From: a bacterium
Lineage (GTDB): Bacteria; CSSED10-310; JAFGSJ01
Direction: 5' to 3'
NCBI GenBank assembly: GCA_016934675.1
Contig: JAFGSJ010000030.1
Coordinates: 44,203-108,202, forward strand
DNA: 64,000 nt
The notes below the pieces were generated by a model that saw only the letters and a program-made list of their open reading frames with translations, was not told where the DNA came from and ran no database searches. Of the stretch, positions 12,769 to 22,385 are shown piece after piece. Each line of letters begins with the position of its first letter. The first letter of the stretch is position 1. Position numbers and translations under genes: made by a program.

Positions 12769-14010
12769 ATGCAAAACAGACACTCGATCACACCAATTCT
12801 TATCTTGGTCGGAATAATAACCTTATTTGTATGTCTGAACACCTGTTCAGATTCAGATAACGATTCAACTGCTGAACCGTCCGGTTTAATAGCTACCCTG
12901 ACCCCGACTCCTGTCCCGACCGTCACGCCAACGATCCCCACCGAACTCGATCTATTTATAGAAAAGAATATGGTACGAGCACATTTACCGGGTCTGGCGG
13001 CGGGCATTGTGAAAGGAGACCATCTGGTCTGGACTCAAGGTTATGGTTGGGCTCAAATAGAATCTGCCATACCAGTAACTCCCGATACACTTTTCTTGCT
13101 GGCATCAGTCTCGAAAACAATTGCCTTGACCAGTATTATGCAACTTTGGGAACGAAACTGTTTTGAGATGGATCAGAATATCAATGATTTTCTCGAGTTC
13201 TCAGTATCAAATCCTCATTTTCCTGATGATAAGATTACATTTCACCAATTATTGACCCATACATCCAGCATCAGGGACAATTGGGCTGTACTGCTATCCC
13301 TTTATTACTACCACGGGGACTCGCCGATAAGTCTTGAAACTCTCATGGAAGAGTATTTTTCCGAAGGTGGAGATTATTACGATCAATCAGAAAATTTTTT
13401 TGCATTCAGGCCGGGTACTCATCATTACTATTGTAATCAAGCAGTGGCGTTATCAAGTTACCTGGTTGAACTCCTCTGTGGACAGGATTTTGCTGAATTC
13501 AACCGGCAGTATGCACTTGAACCCTTAGGTATGATGCATTCAAGTTGGCACATCGAGGGCCTTGATATGAATCAGGTGGCCATGCCTTACCGTTATTATG
13601 AAGATACGGGTTTCAAGCCCTACGGTTGGTATACCCATCCGGAATATCCTGTCTGTGGACTCCGCTCGAGCGTGAATGAATTAGCCCATTTCCTGATAAT
13701 GTACTTAAACAACGGCTACTACGAGGGAAGATCAATTCTCAATCAGGATACAATAGAATACATTTTATTGCCTCAAATTCCGGATATCAATGCCACTCAA
13801 GCAATGATTTGGTTTTCGTCACAGAGTAATGGTCAAACCTATTATGGACACGGAGGAGGAGATGATGGAGTGAAGACCAGGATTGGGATAAGGCCGGCAG
13901 ATTCATCAGGAGTAATCCTTCTGGCTAATGGTGATTTAACCACCAGCGATGCGGGATCGGCCTTTTCAGAAATCTTCAACCGTCTGTTCGTTGAGGCGAC
14001 GAAATATTAA
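12769..14010 (+). CDS. Serine beta-lactamase-like hydrolase (class C/PBP family), membrane-anchored or exported
   Basis: Predicted serine hydrolase of the beta-lactamase/DD-peptidase fold. The nucleophile motif SVSK is at residues 113-116, the second motif is Tyr-Cys-Asn at 221-223 (HYYCNQ), and a C-terminal HGGG replaces KTG, as in class C/esterase-type members. The N-terminus is short and basic, then hydrophobic (ITPILILVGIITLFVCL), then a Thr/Pro-rich linker (TPTPVPTVTPT), consistent with export or membrane anchoring. I prefer ATG 12769, with GGCGAGG upstream, over GTG 12718, because it puts the hydrophobic segment at the N-terminus. The substrate cannot be told: peptidoglycan peptides, esters or D-amino-acid compounds are all possible. 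Confidence 0.82.
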   Translation: MQNRHSITPILILVGIITLFVCLNTCSDSDNDSTAEPSGLIATLTPTPVPTVTPTIPTELDLFIEKNMVRAHLPGLAAGIVKGDHLVWTQGYGWAQIESAIPVTPDTLFLLASVSKTIALTSIMQLWERNCFEMDQNINDFLEFSVSNPHFPDDKITFHQLLTHTSSIRDNWAVLLSLYYYHGDSPISLETLMEEYFSEGGDYYDQSENFFAFRPGTHHYYCNQAVALSSYLVELLCGQDFAEFNRQYALEPLGMMHSSWHIEGLDMNQVAMPYRYYEDTGFKPYGWYTHPEYPVCGLRSSVNELAHFLIMYLNNGYYEGRSILNQDTIEYILLPQIPDINATQAMIWFSSQSNGQTYYGHGGGDDGVKTRIGIRPADSSGVILLANGDLTTSDAGSAFSEIFNRLFVEATKY

Positions 14011-14123
14011 GCCGTCACATGGATCTAGCTCATTCACCTACTTCGAGACCGTGAGTATTGAAAACATGCAGCTCCAGACCGATACTTATCAGTATGTGCC
14101 ATAACCCATATGATTCATCTGGG

Positions 14124-15335
14124 TTATTCGTGTCTCAGAGCCTCGATCGGGTCGAGCTGGGCGGCTTTTCGAGCCGGGAAAAAGCCAAAAATGATCCCGA
14201 CTGCAGCCGAAAAGAAGAAAGCCAGGACAATAATGCCCGATTCAACGATCAGAGGCATATGCAGCAAGTTTGCAACCAGAACTGAAACAAGCAGTCCCGC
14301 GATAATCCCGATAATCCCGCCAAAGGACGACAGGACGATCGCCTCGATCAGGAACTGGAGCAGGACATCGCGTTCGAGAGCGCCGATGGCTAAGCGTGTG
14401 CCAATCTCACGTGTTCTTTCGGTCACGGACACGAGCATGATATTCATGATCCCGATCCCGCCGACCAGGAGACTGACGGCGGCAACTGCGCTCAGCAGTA
14501 TAGTCAGTGTCTTGGTGGTACTGGTCAGGGTACTGACTATTTCCTGCATGTCCCGAACATGAAAATTATCATCTTCACCGGGCAGAATCCGACGTCGTTC
14601 GCGCATCAGACGCTCGATATTGTGCTGGACGGTTGTGGTGGAGACATTGTTCTGGGCGGAGAGGTAAATGCTTCTGACATCGTTATTGCCGGCCATGCGG
14701 CGCTGCAGGGTCCTGATCGGGACGACCACAATATCGTCCTGGTCTTGACCAAAGTTGGACTGTCCCTTGGATTCAAGCACACCGATGATCTGGAATGAGA
14801 GTCGGTTGAGCCTGAGCGTTGCTCCAATCGGATCTTGCTCGCCAAACAATTCCTGTACGATAGTGGTCCCGACCAGACACACAGCTTGACCGGACCGTTC
14901 TTCCATACTGTTGAACAGACGACCGCTTTTCAGTTCCCAATCACGGACGGCAAAGTAGTCATTTGTAGTGCCCAAGGCCGTCGAGGCCCAGTTCTTGTTG
15001 CCATAGATGACCTGAGCGCCCTGTTGATTGGTCGGGGCCACTGCCTCGAGACCGGGAATTTCGAGTTTGATGACCTCGACATCATCCAGGCTGAATTCGG
15101 GTGCGGAGGAACGGATGCCACCCGGTCCATGAAAACCCTGTCCCGGTCTCATCTGGAGCATATTACTGCCCATGCTCGAAATTTCGGCCTGGACTTGGGC
15201 CGTAGCACCATTTCCGAGTGTAACCATAATAATGACTGCGGCGACGCCGATGACGATGCCGAGAATGGTCAGTGATGAGCGTAAGACGTTACGACGTATG
15301 GCTTTGACAGCCAGCATGATTGTTTCCCAGATCAT
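14124..15335 (-). CDS. MacB-like ABC transporter permease
   Basis: Permease of a MacB/LolC-FtsX-type ABC exporter. There is one N-terminal membrane segment (SSLTILGIVIGVAAVIIMVTL), a large periplasmic MacB-PCD domain (about 40-270) and three C-terminal membrane segments with the typical SVTERTREIGTRLAIGA motif between them. Length is 403. Unlike E. coli MacB, the ATPase is a separate polypeptide encoded just upstream, overlapping by 4 bp (ATGA). It is the last gene of the four-gene efflux operon. Such systems are mechanotransmission exporters that drive substrates from the periplasm through a TolC-type channel. The substrate is unknown. Confidence 0.9.
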   Translation of the reverse strand: MIWETIMLAVKAIRRNVLRSSLTILGIVIGVAAVIIMVTLGNGATAQVQAEISSMGSNMLQMRPGQGFHGPGGIRSSAPEFSLDDVEVIKLEIPGLEAVAPTNQQGAQVIYGNKNWASTALGTTNDYFAVRDWELKSGRLFNSMEERSGQAVCLVGTTIVQELFGEQDPIGATLRLNRLSFQIIGVLESKGQSNFGQDQDDIVVVPIRTLQRRMAGNNDVRSIYLSAQNNVSTTTVQHNIERLMRERRRILPGEDDNFHVRDMQEIVSTLTSTTKTLTILLSAVAAVSLLVGGIGIMNIMLVSVTERTREIGTRLAIGALERDVLLQFLIEAIVLSSFGGIIGIIAGLLVSVLVANLLHMPLIVESGIIVLAFFFSAAVGIIFGFFPARKAAQLDPIEALRHE

Positions 15336-16057
15336 GGTTTCGGGTCTCCGTTGTTGATTTCGCTGGCAATCTGGCCATCGAGGAAGTTAATGACGCGTTG
15401 TGAATAATCGGCCATTTGGGCATTATGGGTTACCATGACGACTGTAACATTATGTTCCTGATTATAGCGACACAACAGTTCCATAATTTCACGACTTTTC
15501 TGAGAATCGAGGTTGCCGGTCGGCTCGTCTGCCATGAGAACATCGGGTTGGATGACCATAGCCCGAGCGATGGCGACCCGTTGCTGCTGTCCACCTGATA
15601 GTTCGCTGGGGGTATGTGTTTCCCATCCATCGAGTCCGACAATATCGAGGGCATGACGGGCCCGTTTATGGCGTTCACGAGCCGGCACGCCTCGATAGAC
15701 CAGGGGCAACTCGACATTTTCCAGGGCAGAGGTCCGATTGAGCAGGTTAAAACCTTGAAAAATGAAACCTAGGTAATGTCGTCTGAGAAGGGCCCGCTGA
15801 TTTCTGGTCAGAGAGCCGACATCGACCCCCTTGAACAGATAGGAACCGGCCGTTGGAACATCGAGACACCCCAGGATATTCATACAGGTCGATTTGCCGG
15901 AGCCGCTTGGTCCCATGATCGAGACAAATTCGCCCGGATCGATATGCAAATCGATCCCACACAAGGCTTTCACCGCAGCTCCACCCTGACCATAGACCTT
16001 GCTGATGCCCCGTAATTCGACCAGATGTTGATATTTTGGGTTGGCTTGACTGTTCAT
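15332..16057 (-). CDS. MacB/LolD-like ABC transporter ATP-binding protein
   Basis: ATPase of the MacB-like exporter, 241 residues. Walker [10 protein letters not shown] is at 49-57, Q-loop in FIFQGFNLL near 98-106, signature LSGGQQQR at 153-160, Walker B with [12 protein letters not shown] ending at 184, and the switch histidine in VMVTHN. The spacing and the DEPTGNLD form are typical of the LolD/MacB/FtsE subgroup. It overlaps both neighbours by 4 bp, consistent with equimolar production with the permease. Confidence 0.93.
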   Translation of the reverse strand: MNSQANPKYQHLVELRGISKVYGQGGAAVKALCGIDLHIDPGEFVSIMGPSGSGKSTCMNILGCLDVPTAGSYLFKGVDVGSLTRNQRALLRRHYLGFIFQGFNLLNRTSALENVELPLVYRGVPARERHKRARHALDIVGLDGWETHTPSELSGGQQQRVAIARAMVIQPDVLMADEPTGNLDSQKSREIMELLCRYNQEHNVTVVMVTHNAQMADYSQRVINFLDGQIASEINNGDPKP

Positions 16058-17373
16058 TGGGTTTGACTCACCATATTGACCACAACTTCCTGGCCGGGTT
16101 CCAGTTCGCCCTCGACAACCTCGGTCATGATACCGTTCGAAATTCCAGTCACCAGGGGGACTTTGCGCAATCGTCCCGCCTCTTCAATATAGACGATCTG
16201 TTGCTTCGAGCCCCTGAGTGCCGCGGTTTTCTGTTCCCGGTTTTGAGAACTATGCCTGGGAGGTCTGGGCATGATTTTTGAGATTACACTCGAATTAGTG
16301 TTCGAGGAGGATTGCCCTTTTCCTCCACTCGTCAGAACAGGTGGCTGAAATCGAAGGGCGGCATTAGGCACCAGGACCTTATTTTCAACCTTTTGAACGA
16401 TAATATCAGCCGTAGCAGTCATACCGGGTCGTAACAATAATTCCGAGTTGTTAACCCTGAGGACTGTTTCATAGGTCACAACACCTTCGGAGGTCTGGGC
16501 GCCGTAACGGACCTGAATGATTTCAGCGGCGAAAGTCCGGTCCGGAAAAGCATCAACGGTAAAACTCGCTTTTTGACCTGCATGGACCAGGCCCACATCA
16601 GCTTCATCTACATCGACATGAAGCTCCATCTGGGTCAGGTCCTGGGCCAGAGTAAACAGGACCGGTGCCTGTAATGAGGCCGCGACAGTCTGTCCCGGTT
16701 CGATCTCCCTGTTCAAGACCACGCCATCGATCGGAGACAGAATTTTGGCCTTCGAGAGGTCTTCTTTGTTGGAAGCAAGCGTGGCCCGTGCCTCGGTAAC
16801 CGAGGCCTGGGCACTGATCAGGTCCGCTTCCGCCCGCTCATAGGACGCTTCCGCTGCCTCGATGTCATATAAAGACGGTATTTTACCACCACTCATTTCT
16901 CGGGCTTGCTTCATGCGTTCTCGTTTGGCCTTGGTCTCACGCACTGTCGCTTTAGCCTGAATGACACGGGCTTCGGCCACCTCGAGTGCCGCCTGAGACT
17001 GCTTCACCTTGGCTTCGAGTTTGGCCGTATCCAGTTCGGCCAGGACCTGACCGACGGTGACCGTATCGTTGTAGTCAACCCAGACTCTCGATACAATACC
17101 GGATAATTCGCTGCCCACATCAACCTGATTTGTCGGTTCGAGATTACCGGTCGCACTCACCGTATTGACCAGATCACCTCGTTCGACCATCTTTTTATCA
17201 TATTGGATACCCCGGGTTTCCGACTGGCCGGACAGAACAAACACAGCCACGATCGACACAAAAATGACGGCCAAGATCACCGAGATCAGCCAACGCCATT
17301 TTTTATGACTGCTCTTTTGGTCAGTACCGAGAATTTCAGTAATGTCAGTTTCAGGTAAATCACTTGTGGTCAT
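16054..17373 (-). CDS. MacA-like periplasmic adaptor (HlyD/RND membrane fusion family)
   Basis: Adaptor linking the inner-membrane ABC exporter to the outer-membrane channel. It has one N-terminal membrane anchor (residues ~26-46, WLISVILAVIFVSIVAVFVL), a lipoyl half-motif (GQVLAELDTAKLEAKVKQ), an alpha-helical coiled-coil hairpin of about 95 residues rich in Ala/Glu/Lys, the second lipoyl half (ILSPIDGVVLNREIEPGQTV), a beta-barrel domain and a membrane-proximal domain. A Ser/Asn/Pro-rich insertion near residues 350-385 is longer than usual. Length is 439. The operon order (channel, adaptor, ATPase, permease) and ATGA junctions support one complex. Confidence 0.92.
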   Translation of the reverse strand: MTTSDLPETDITEILGTDQKSSHKKWRWLISVILAVIFVSIVAVFVLSGQSETRGIQYDKKMVERGDLVNTVSATGNLEPTNQVDVGSELSGIVSRVWVDYNDTVTVGQVLAELDTAKLEAKVKQSQAALEVAEARVIQAKATVRETKAKRERMKQAREMSGGKIPSLYDIEAAEASYERAEADLISAQASVTEARATLASNKEDLSKAKILSPIDGVVLNREIEPGQTVAASLQAPVLFTLAQDLTQMELHVDVDEADVGLVHAGQKASFTVDAFPDRTFAAEIIQVRYGAQTSEGVVTYETVLRVNNSELLLRPGMTATADIIVQKVENKVLVPNAALRFQPPVLTSGGKGQSSSNTNSSVISKIMPRPPRHSSQNREQKTAALRGSKQQIVYIEEAGRLRKVPLVTGISNGIMTEVVEGELEPGQEVVVNMVSQTQ

Positions 17374-18887
17374 GGTTTCTCTCCTTCGAGTATCTCGTGA
17401 TGGTCAAAAGCGGCTGTCGAAATATCACCCGTGGATGGGCCCGTCTTGTTCACCGAAATCTGCCAACTGCCTCCCAAGGCCTTGAACAAACGGATGAAAT
17501 TATAAATGAGCTCACCCTGGCTCTGGACGAGCTGGTCTTCATATGAGTTCAGAGAGCGTTGTGTATCCAGCAGATTACTGAAATCGACCAGTCCGGAATT
17601 ATATTGATTCTGAGCCAGGTCCGCGGCAATACGTGCGGCCCGGACCGCCTTTTCGAGAGCACGGTAACGTTGCTGTTCCTGACCGTAAGCCATCAAAACG
17701 TTCTCGACCTCCTCAAAAGCAGCCAGTATCGTGGCTTCATAGTCGATCAGAGCCTGCTCCTGTAAAGCCGACTGGACCTCGATGTTTTGTCTGATGGCAC
17801 CGGCATGGAAAATCGGCCAACTGAAATGCAGACCGTAATTGTATGAACCGCTTTCCGATTTGAATAAACTGCCGGATTCTGAAGCAGCCAAGCCGAGAGA
17901 ACCGTTCAAACTCAAGCGGGGATACAGATCAGACGTTGCCACACCGACCCGGGCCGTCTGGGCAATCAACTCGTATTCAGCTTTCCGGACATCAGGTCTC
18001 TGTCGAATTGTGTCTGCCGGGATGCCGATCGTGACCGTTTCGGGTAGGAATGGGATGGTCCCTGTGGATTCAATCAGTGCCCCCAGCTCACCGGGCTTTT
18101 TCCCCAGGAGAACGGTCAGGCTGTTTTGTGCTTCCCGCAGCGAAATCCGGAGAGAGGGAATCTGGGCCTTGGTACTTTCGAAGTTGTACATGGCCTGCTG
18201 ACGTGCCAGATCGTCGTCAAGACCAGCCATAACCCTGATCGCGGTCAAATCACTTGTCTCACGCAGCAAGGCCAAATTCTTCAGCGATGTATTCAAACGT
18301 GACTGCAACGTACGGACTTCGATGTACGTGCGGGCAACTTCGGCGATAATGGAGATTTGCGTGTTGAGCAGATGCTCTCGAGCCGATAGAACACCGGCGT
18401 CAGCCGCTTCGATTGCCCGACGCGTTCCGCCAAAAATATCTATTTCCCATGAGGCATCAAATCCCAGCGAAAAGGAATTGTTTTCCTGTAACGAGCCGGT
18501 GTCGTCATGGTTCCCACTCCGACTGGCCGATCCCGATCCATCAGACAGAGGAAAAAGATCAGAACGGGCAATGGCTCTTTGGGCTCTTGACTGACGCAGG
18601 CGCGACTGGGCATCCCGAATGTCCAGGTTTCGTTCGAGGGCGATCCCGATAAGTTCGTTTAAAACAGGATCGCTCAGCCTTTCCCACCAGTTCTTCATCT
18701 CCTCAACCGTAGGCCGGATTATACTTAAACCACCGGACAGTTCAGTTTGCCACGACTCAGCCAGCGATATTTCCTGGGGCACATAATCCGGTCCGACCGT
18801 TACGCAACCAGCCTGCATAATGAGGCCTATCCCGTATATCAGAATTGTTGAAAGCCTGATTGAAACCATATTCATCTGTATTTTCAT
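17370..18887 (-). CDS. TolC-type outer membrane efflux lipoprotein (NodT/CusC family)
   Basis: Outer-membrane channel partner of the MacAB-like system. The lipobox MQAGC is followed by VTVGPDYVPQ, the common start of NodT/OprM-type lipoproteins. Two repeated OEP domains follow, with long coiled-coil helices (for example NLDIRDAQSRLRQSRAQRAI, and later QYNSGLVDFSNLLDTQRSLN). Start at 18887 (MKIQMNMV) has GGGGAG 6-7 nt upstream; the longer frame from 18914 was rejected. Length is 505, normal for the family. First gene of the operon; no convincing promoter was found in the divergent region. Confidence 0.92.
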   Translation of the reverse strand: MKIQMNMVSIRLSTILIYGIGLIMQAGCVTVGPDYVPQEISLAESWQTELSGGLSIIRPTVEEMKNWWERLSDPVLNELIGIALERNLDIRDAQSRLRQSRAQRAIARSDLFPLSDGSGSASRSGNHDDTGSLQENNSFSLGFDASWEIDIFGGTRRAIEAADAGVLSAREHLLNTQISIIAEVARTYIEVRTLQSRLNTSLKNLALLRETSDLTAIRVMAGLDDDLARQQAMYNFESTKAQIPSLRISLREAQNSLTVLLGKKPGELGALIESTGTIPFLPETVTIGIPADTIRQRPDVRKAEYELIAQTARVGVATSDLYPRLSLNGSLGLAASESGSLFKSESGSYNYGLHFSWPIFHAGAIRQNIEVQSALQEQALIDYEATILAAFEEVENVLMAYGQEQQRYRALEKAVRAARIAADLAQNQYNSGLVDFSNLLDTQRSLNSYEDQLVQSQGELIYNFIRLFKALGGSWQISVNKTGPSTGDISTAAFDHHEILEGEKP

Positions 18888-19099
18888 GTTCACTCCCCGA
18901 AAAATACTGGTCAACTACCTTGATATACCAATCCCACAACGATCAAGCGAGAAATTTTCTCATTATTCGACCTTCGCTGTATTGATTGTACTAACCATTC
19001 ATCAATCTGTTTTATATGACCATAATCCCTGAAAAAGGTTTAATCAAAGCATTGCTTCATTTTAAATGCTATTTCGCAGGCTTTGATGTCAAGCTCGAT

Positions 19100-19128
19100 T
19101 TGAAACGTTTGGGTAACTATGATATACA
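19100..19128 (+). promoter_or_regulatory. Candidate sigma70 promoter for the DUF4390/NtrY genes
   Basis: TTGAAA (19100-19105), a 17-nt spacer and TATACA (19123-19128), about 57 nt upstream of the ATG at 19185. It lies in the divergent gap between the efflux operon and the DUF4390-like gene. Confidence 0.45.
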
Positions 19129-19184
19129 CAGGTGCAGCAATACGAAATGGGGACAACGATTGAAGCGGTCGATGTACGAATACT

Positions 19185-19868
19185 ATGGAGGTGTACACCC
19201 TGAAAGCGATTGAAACAATGAACACAAGGGAGCATACCATTTCCGAATCGAGTCCGGCCGGGAGTCTCTCCGTGCCACCGTTCAAGTCGTGTGCACGTCT
19301 ATTGATTCTGGCCCTGTCCTTTATACTGATCATATTCTGTTTTGGTTCGTTGGCAGAGTTGGCTGCACGGACCCGAGGCAAACCAAGACTTGATATGCCC
19401 GCCCTGACCGCAGAAAATTCTTTTCTGATCGTTTACTCGCAGTTGAAAGATGCTTTTACAACCGAGATAGAAAAAATATTGGCTTCGGGTAAGACAGTTG
19501 ATTTTTGCTTTTATATGGAATTATGTCGGCCGCGTTTTTCATTTTTTTATCCGGACGAGAGAATCTGGCGAGAGACACACAAGCATTCTGTGCAGTATAA
19601 TCCGGCGACACGTGAATATACCATTGTTTTGGAGACGCTGGCGAACCGTGAGACCAGGTTTACAGAGAATCCGGAGGAGATGATGAGCCTGGTCAGCCAG
19701 ATCAGGTTTCAGGTTCCACAAGTTATAAAGTCCGAATTCTTTCAAGAGGAGTATTATGTCAGGATGTGGCTGACCGCAGATACAAAACCCCTACCTGGTG
19801 GTTTTACGACCCGGACAGTCAATTCGAGACGTTTCATTCCTGCCCGGTTATTGGACCATGACGATTAA
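19185..19868 (+). CDS. DUF4390-like membrane-anchored protein
   Basis: A 227-residue protein with one hydrophobic segment near residues 36-60 (LLILALSFILIIFCFGSLAEL) and a soluble extracytoplasmic domain rich in beta strands (YNPATREYTIVLE, YYVRMWLTADTKPLPGGF). It resembles the DUF4390 family, which in several Gram-negative groups lies directly upstream of an NtrY-type sensor kinase, as here. No enzymatic motif is seen; a role in the signalling pathway of the kinase is inference. The start is uncertain: ATG 19185 has no good ribosome-binding site, whereas GGAGGTG at 19187-19193 would suit the CTG at 19200, and ATG 19218 is also in frame. Confidence 0.65.
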   Translation: MEVYTLKAIETMNTREHTISESSPAGSLSVPPFKSCARLLILALSFILIIFCFGSLAELAARTRGKPRLDMPALTAENSFLIVYSQLKDAFTTEIEKILASGKTVDFCFYMELCRPRFSFFYPDERIWRETHKHSVQYNPATREYTIVLETLANRETRFTENPEEMMSLVSQIRFQVPQVIKSEFFQEEYYVRMWLTADTKPLPGGFTTRTVNSRRFIPARLLDHDD

Positions 19869-19929
19869 TCCGACCGGGTGAACGTGCTGATAATACTGCT
19901 CTGAAACCTCAGCATAACGAGTATGGGGT

Positions 19930-22140
19930 ATGGCGATAAAGAGAAAGAAGACTTCCCGCTATAAGCTGAAAAATGTGGTAACGATCATCGGTATCATCGT
20001 CCTCTTGCCGATCCTGACCGTTATTCAAATGTATATCTATAAGTTAAAGGGCATCCCGATCCTTTTTCACGCCTTGGCCAATCTCAACGTGATTCTCATC
20101 CTGATAGTGGTCATTATTCAGGTCCGTTACCTGATCAGGCTTTACTTTGAACGTCCCGGATCGCGTTTTCGACAGAAGCTGGTGTTGGCGTGTGTTCTTT
20201 CAGCTTTTATTCCCTCGACCCTTCTCGTTCTGCTGTCAACCAACTTTATCAGAGAAACATTTGAAAAATGGCTTAATCCCATTCATGGCGAACCTCTCGA
20301 GAACGCAATGTCAGTTGTCCGAATCTTGCATAATCATTATCAGGAACGTGGCGTATGGTTCGGCAATCAATTGGCCCAGAGAATTATTGGCGATAACTTG
20401 CTGGCTCCAGAGAAAAAGGAAGCCTTGAATACATTAATCCGTCAGAAACAACAGGAATATAATCTGGGCGTAATCCAGGTCTTTGATCAGCATGGTGTCG
20501 AACTATATCGAACGGTCAATGAAAACATTCCGGTCGGTTCCATCGTGACTACCCCCTCGGAAAATATTGAAGCAGCTCTCAGGGGGGAAACGTCACCACC
20601 ACTCCTGGTGACTGCGGGCGGGGGAACACTGTATCAGAATTTTATTCCTCTTGTCTCGACCAAAGAAACAATTGTTGGTGTTCTCGTGGTGAATTTTTTT
20701 TCGACGGAACGATTGCAACCCAAACTGGAAAGTATCACCCGTTCTTCAATTACATTCCAACAGCAACTCATGATGAAAGAACCGCTCAAGCGGGAATATA
20801 TGTTTTTATTCATCATACCCACCCTTTTGATACTTTTTTTTACGACCTGGTTCGGCTTTTATTTAGCCAAGGGTGTTACCCTACCAATACAAATGCTGGC
20901 GGAGGGTACACAGGCCATTGCTGCCGGCAATCTTGATTACGAGCTTGATATCACAGCCTATGACGAGGTTGGTACCCTGGTAGATGCATTCAAAAAAATG
21001 CAACTCGAATTGAAGAGCAGCACGGCGATCATGGATGCCCAGAACCGTGAACTGCACCTGGTCAATCGTGAACTGGACCGCAAGCAACACTACATGCTTT
21101 CAATGCTGAAATCATTTACCTCCGGGGTCGTGGCCATGGATAGTCAGGGATTGATCATCACGGTCAATCCAGCCGCCCAAACGATGCTCCAGGTTGAACC
21201 ACAGTTCATGATTGGACGGAGTTATCAGGACGTCTTGACCGAAGAGGGTTTGCAGCAAATCAAGAAAATGATCGGTAAGTGTTTTCACACCGGCATTCCA
21301 ATCCTGAACAAGGAAATCCACTTTTTTTCGAAAAGAATGACCCTCCACCTGTCCGCCTCGACGACGATTATGAAAGAACCGGAGGGGGAACTACTCGGCG
21401 TGGCCTTAGTAATCGAAGACCTGACCGAGTTGATCAAGGTGCAAAAGGCCGCAGCCTGGAGTGAAGTGGCTCGCCGCATTGCGCATGAGATCAAGAACCC
21501 ACTCACCCCGATCAGGTTGTCGGCTCAACGAATCAAAAGGAAATATCAACAGGATGGAGCCCTTGATGAGGTTTTGAATGATTGCTGTTCGACGATTGTG
21601 CGTGAAGTTGATACGATACAGCGGCTGGTCGATTCTTTTTCACGTTTCGCAAAGATGCCCGAGGCGAAACCTATCCCTGTCAAAATAGACCAATTTATCG
21701 AGAATCTGCTTGATGGTTTTAACCATATACATCCAGAGATTACGATCATTAAGAACTTTGAATCGGGTTTACCACAGGTCAACCTTGATCCAAACTTAAT
21801 GAAACAGGCCCTGTTCAATATAATCGATAACTCGGTTGAAGCCATGAATAATCGGGGAACACTTCAATTCGATACCAGATTTGACAGTTTTTTGAATATT
21901 ATTCGACTCGAGATTTGTGATGATGGTCCGGGGATTAAGGAAGAGGATAAAGAAAAGCTTTTCTTACCCTATTTTTCGACAAAAAAACGAGGTACGGGTT
22001 TGGGATTGGCAATAGTGGCCCGTATTATTGCCGAGCACTATGGCTATATCCGGATTACCGATAATTTTCCCCATGGAACCCGTTTCGTGATTGAACTCCC
22101 GGCAATGAGCCGTCCATACCCCAATAAAAGCGAAGTTTAA
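19930..22140 (+). CDS. NtrY-like sensor histidine kinase
   Basis: Membrane histidine kinase, 736 residues. Three N-terminal hydrophobic segments (between residues ~15 and 110) are followed by an extracytoplasmic region, another membrane helix (~285-310, FLFIIPTLLILFFTTWFGFY), HAMP (~312-365), PAS (~390-490), HisKA with His519 in AHEIKNPLTPIRLSAQ, and HATPase motifs NIIDNSVEAMN, DDGPGI and GTGLGLAIV. This order matches NtrY, the partner of the sigma54-type regulator NtrX. No response regulator gene follows; parA is next. It probably forms a unit with the DUF4390-like gene 61 bp upstream. The signal is unknown. Confidence 0.9.
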   Translation: MAIKRKKTSRYKLKNVVTIIGIIVLLPILTVIQMYIYKLKGIPILFHALANLNVILILIVVIIQVRYLIRLYFERPGSRFRQKLVLACVLSAFIPSTLLVLLSTNFIRETFEKWLNPIHGEPLENAMSVVRILHNHYQERGVWFGNQLAQRIIGDNLLAPEKKEALNTLIRQKQQEYNLGVIQVFDQHGVELYRTVNENIPVGSIVTTPSENIEAALRGETSPPLLVTAGGGTLYQNFIPLVSTKETIVGVLVVNFFSTERLQPKLESITRSSITFQQQLMMKEPLKREYMFLFIIPTLLILFFTTWFGFYLAKGVTLPIQMLAEGTQAIAAGNLDYELDITAYDEVGTLVDAFKKMQLELKSSTAIMDAQNRELHLVNRELDRKQHYMLSMLKSFTSGVVAMDSQGLIITVNPAAQTMLQVEPQFMIGRSYQDVLTEEGLQQIKKMIGKCFHTGIPILNKEIHFFSKRMTLHLSASTTIMKEPEGELLGVALVIEDLTELIKVQKAAAWSEVARRIAHEIKNPLTPIRLSAQRIKRKYQQDGALDEVLNDCCSTIVREVDTIQRLVDSFSRFAKMPEAKPIPVKIDQFIENLLDGFNHIHPEITIIKNFESGLPQVNLDPNLMKQALFNIIDNSVEAMNNRGTLQFDTRFDSFLNIIRLEICDDGPGIKEEDKEKLFLPYFSTKKRGTGLGLAIVARIIAEHYGYIRITDNFPHGTRFVIELPAMSRPYPNKSEV

Positions 22141-22385
22141 ACCTGTATCTGGTACTCTCTGCGACCCACAGCTTCTCTTTTCGCACGAATGCTTCCGGTT
22201 TTTTCTTCACTTTTAATGAGGGCTGTGCTAGACTATTGCAGCTCATGTGGAGGAAATGAAAGCACATGAATGATGAGGGACCCGTTGGATGAGAGAACTG
22301 GACTTGCAAAACAAAAAAAGATATCTATAAAGGGGAATAGTTATTAACCCACTGGTCACATGTTGTGTGCGTAGGGATATTGAAT

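Noticed and set aside
14101..14127. Perfect 8-bp inverted repeat ATAACCCA...TGGGTTAT at the end of the MacB-like permease gene
   Set aside because: Looked like a bidirectional terminator between convergent genes, but no T-tract follows on either strand and the stem is AT-rich.
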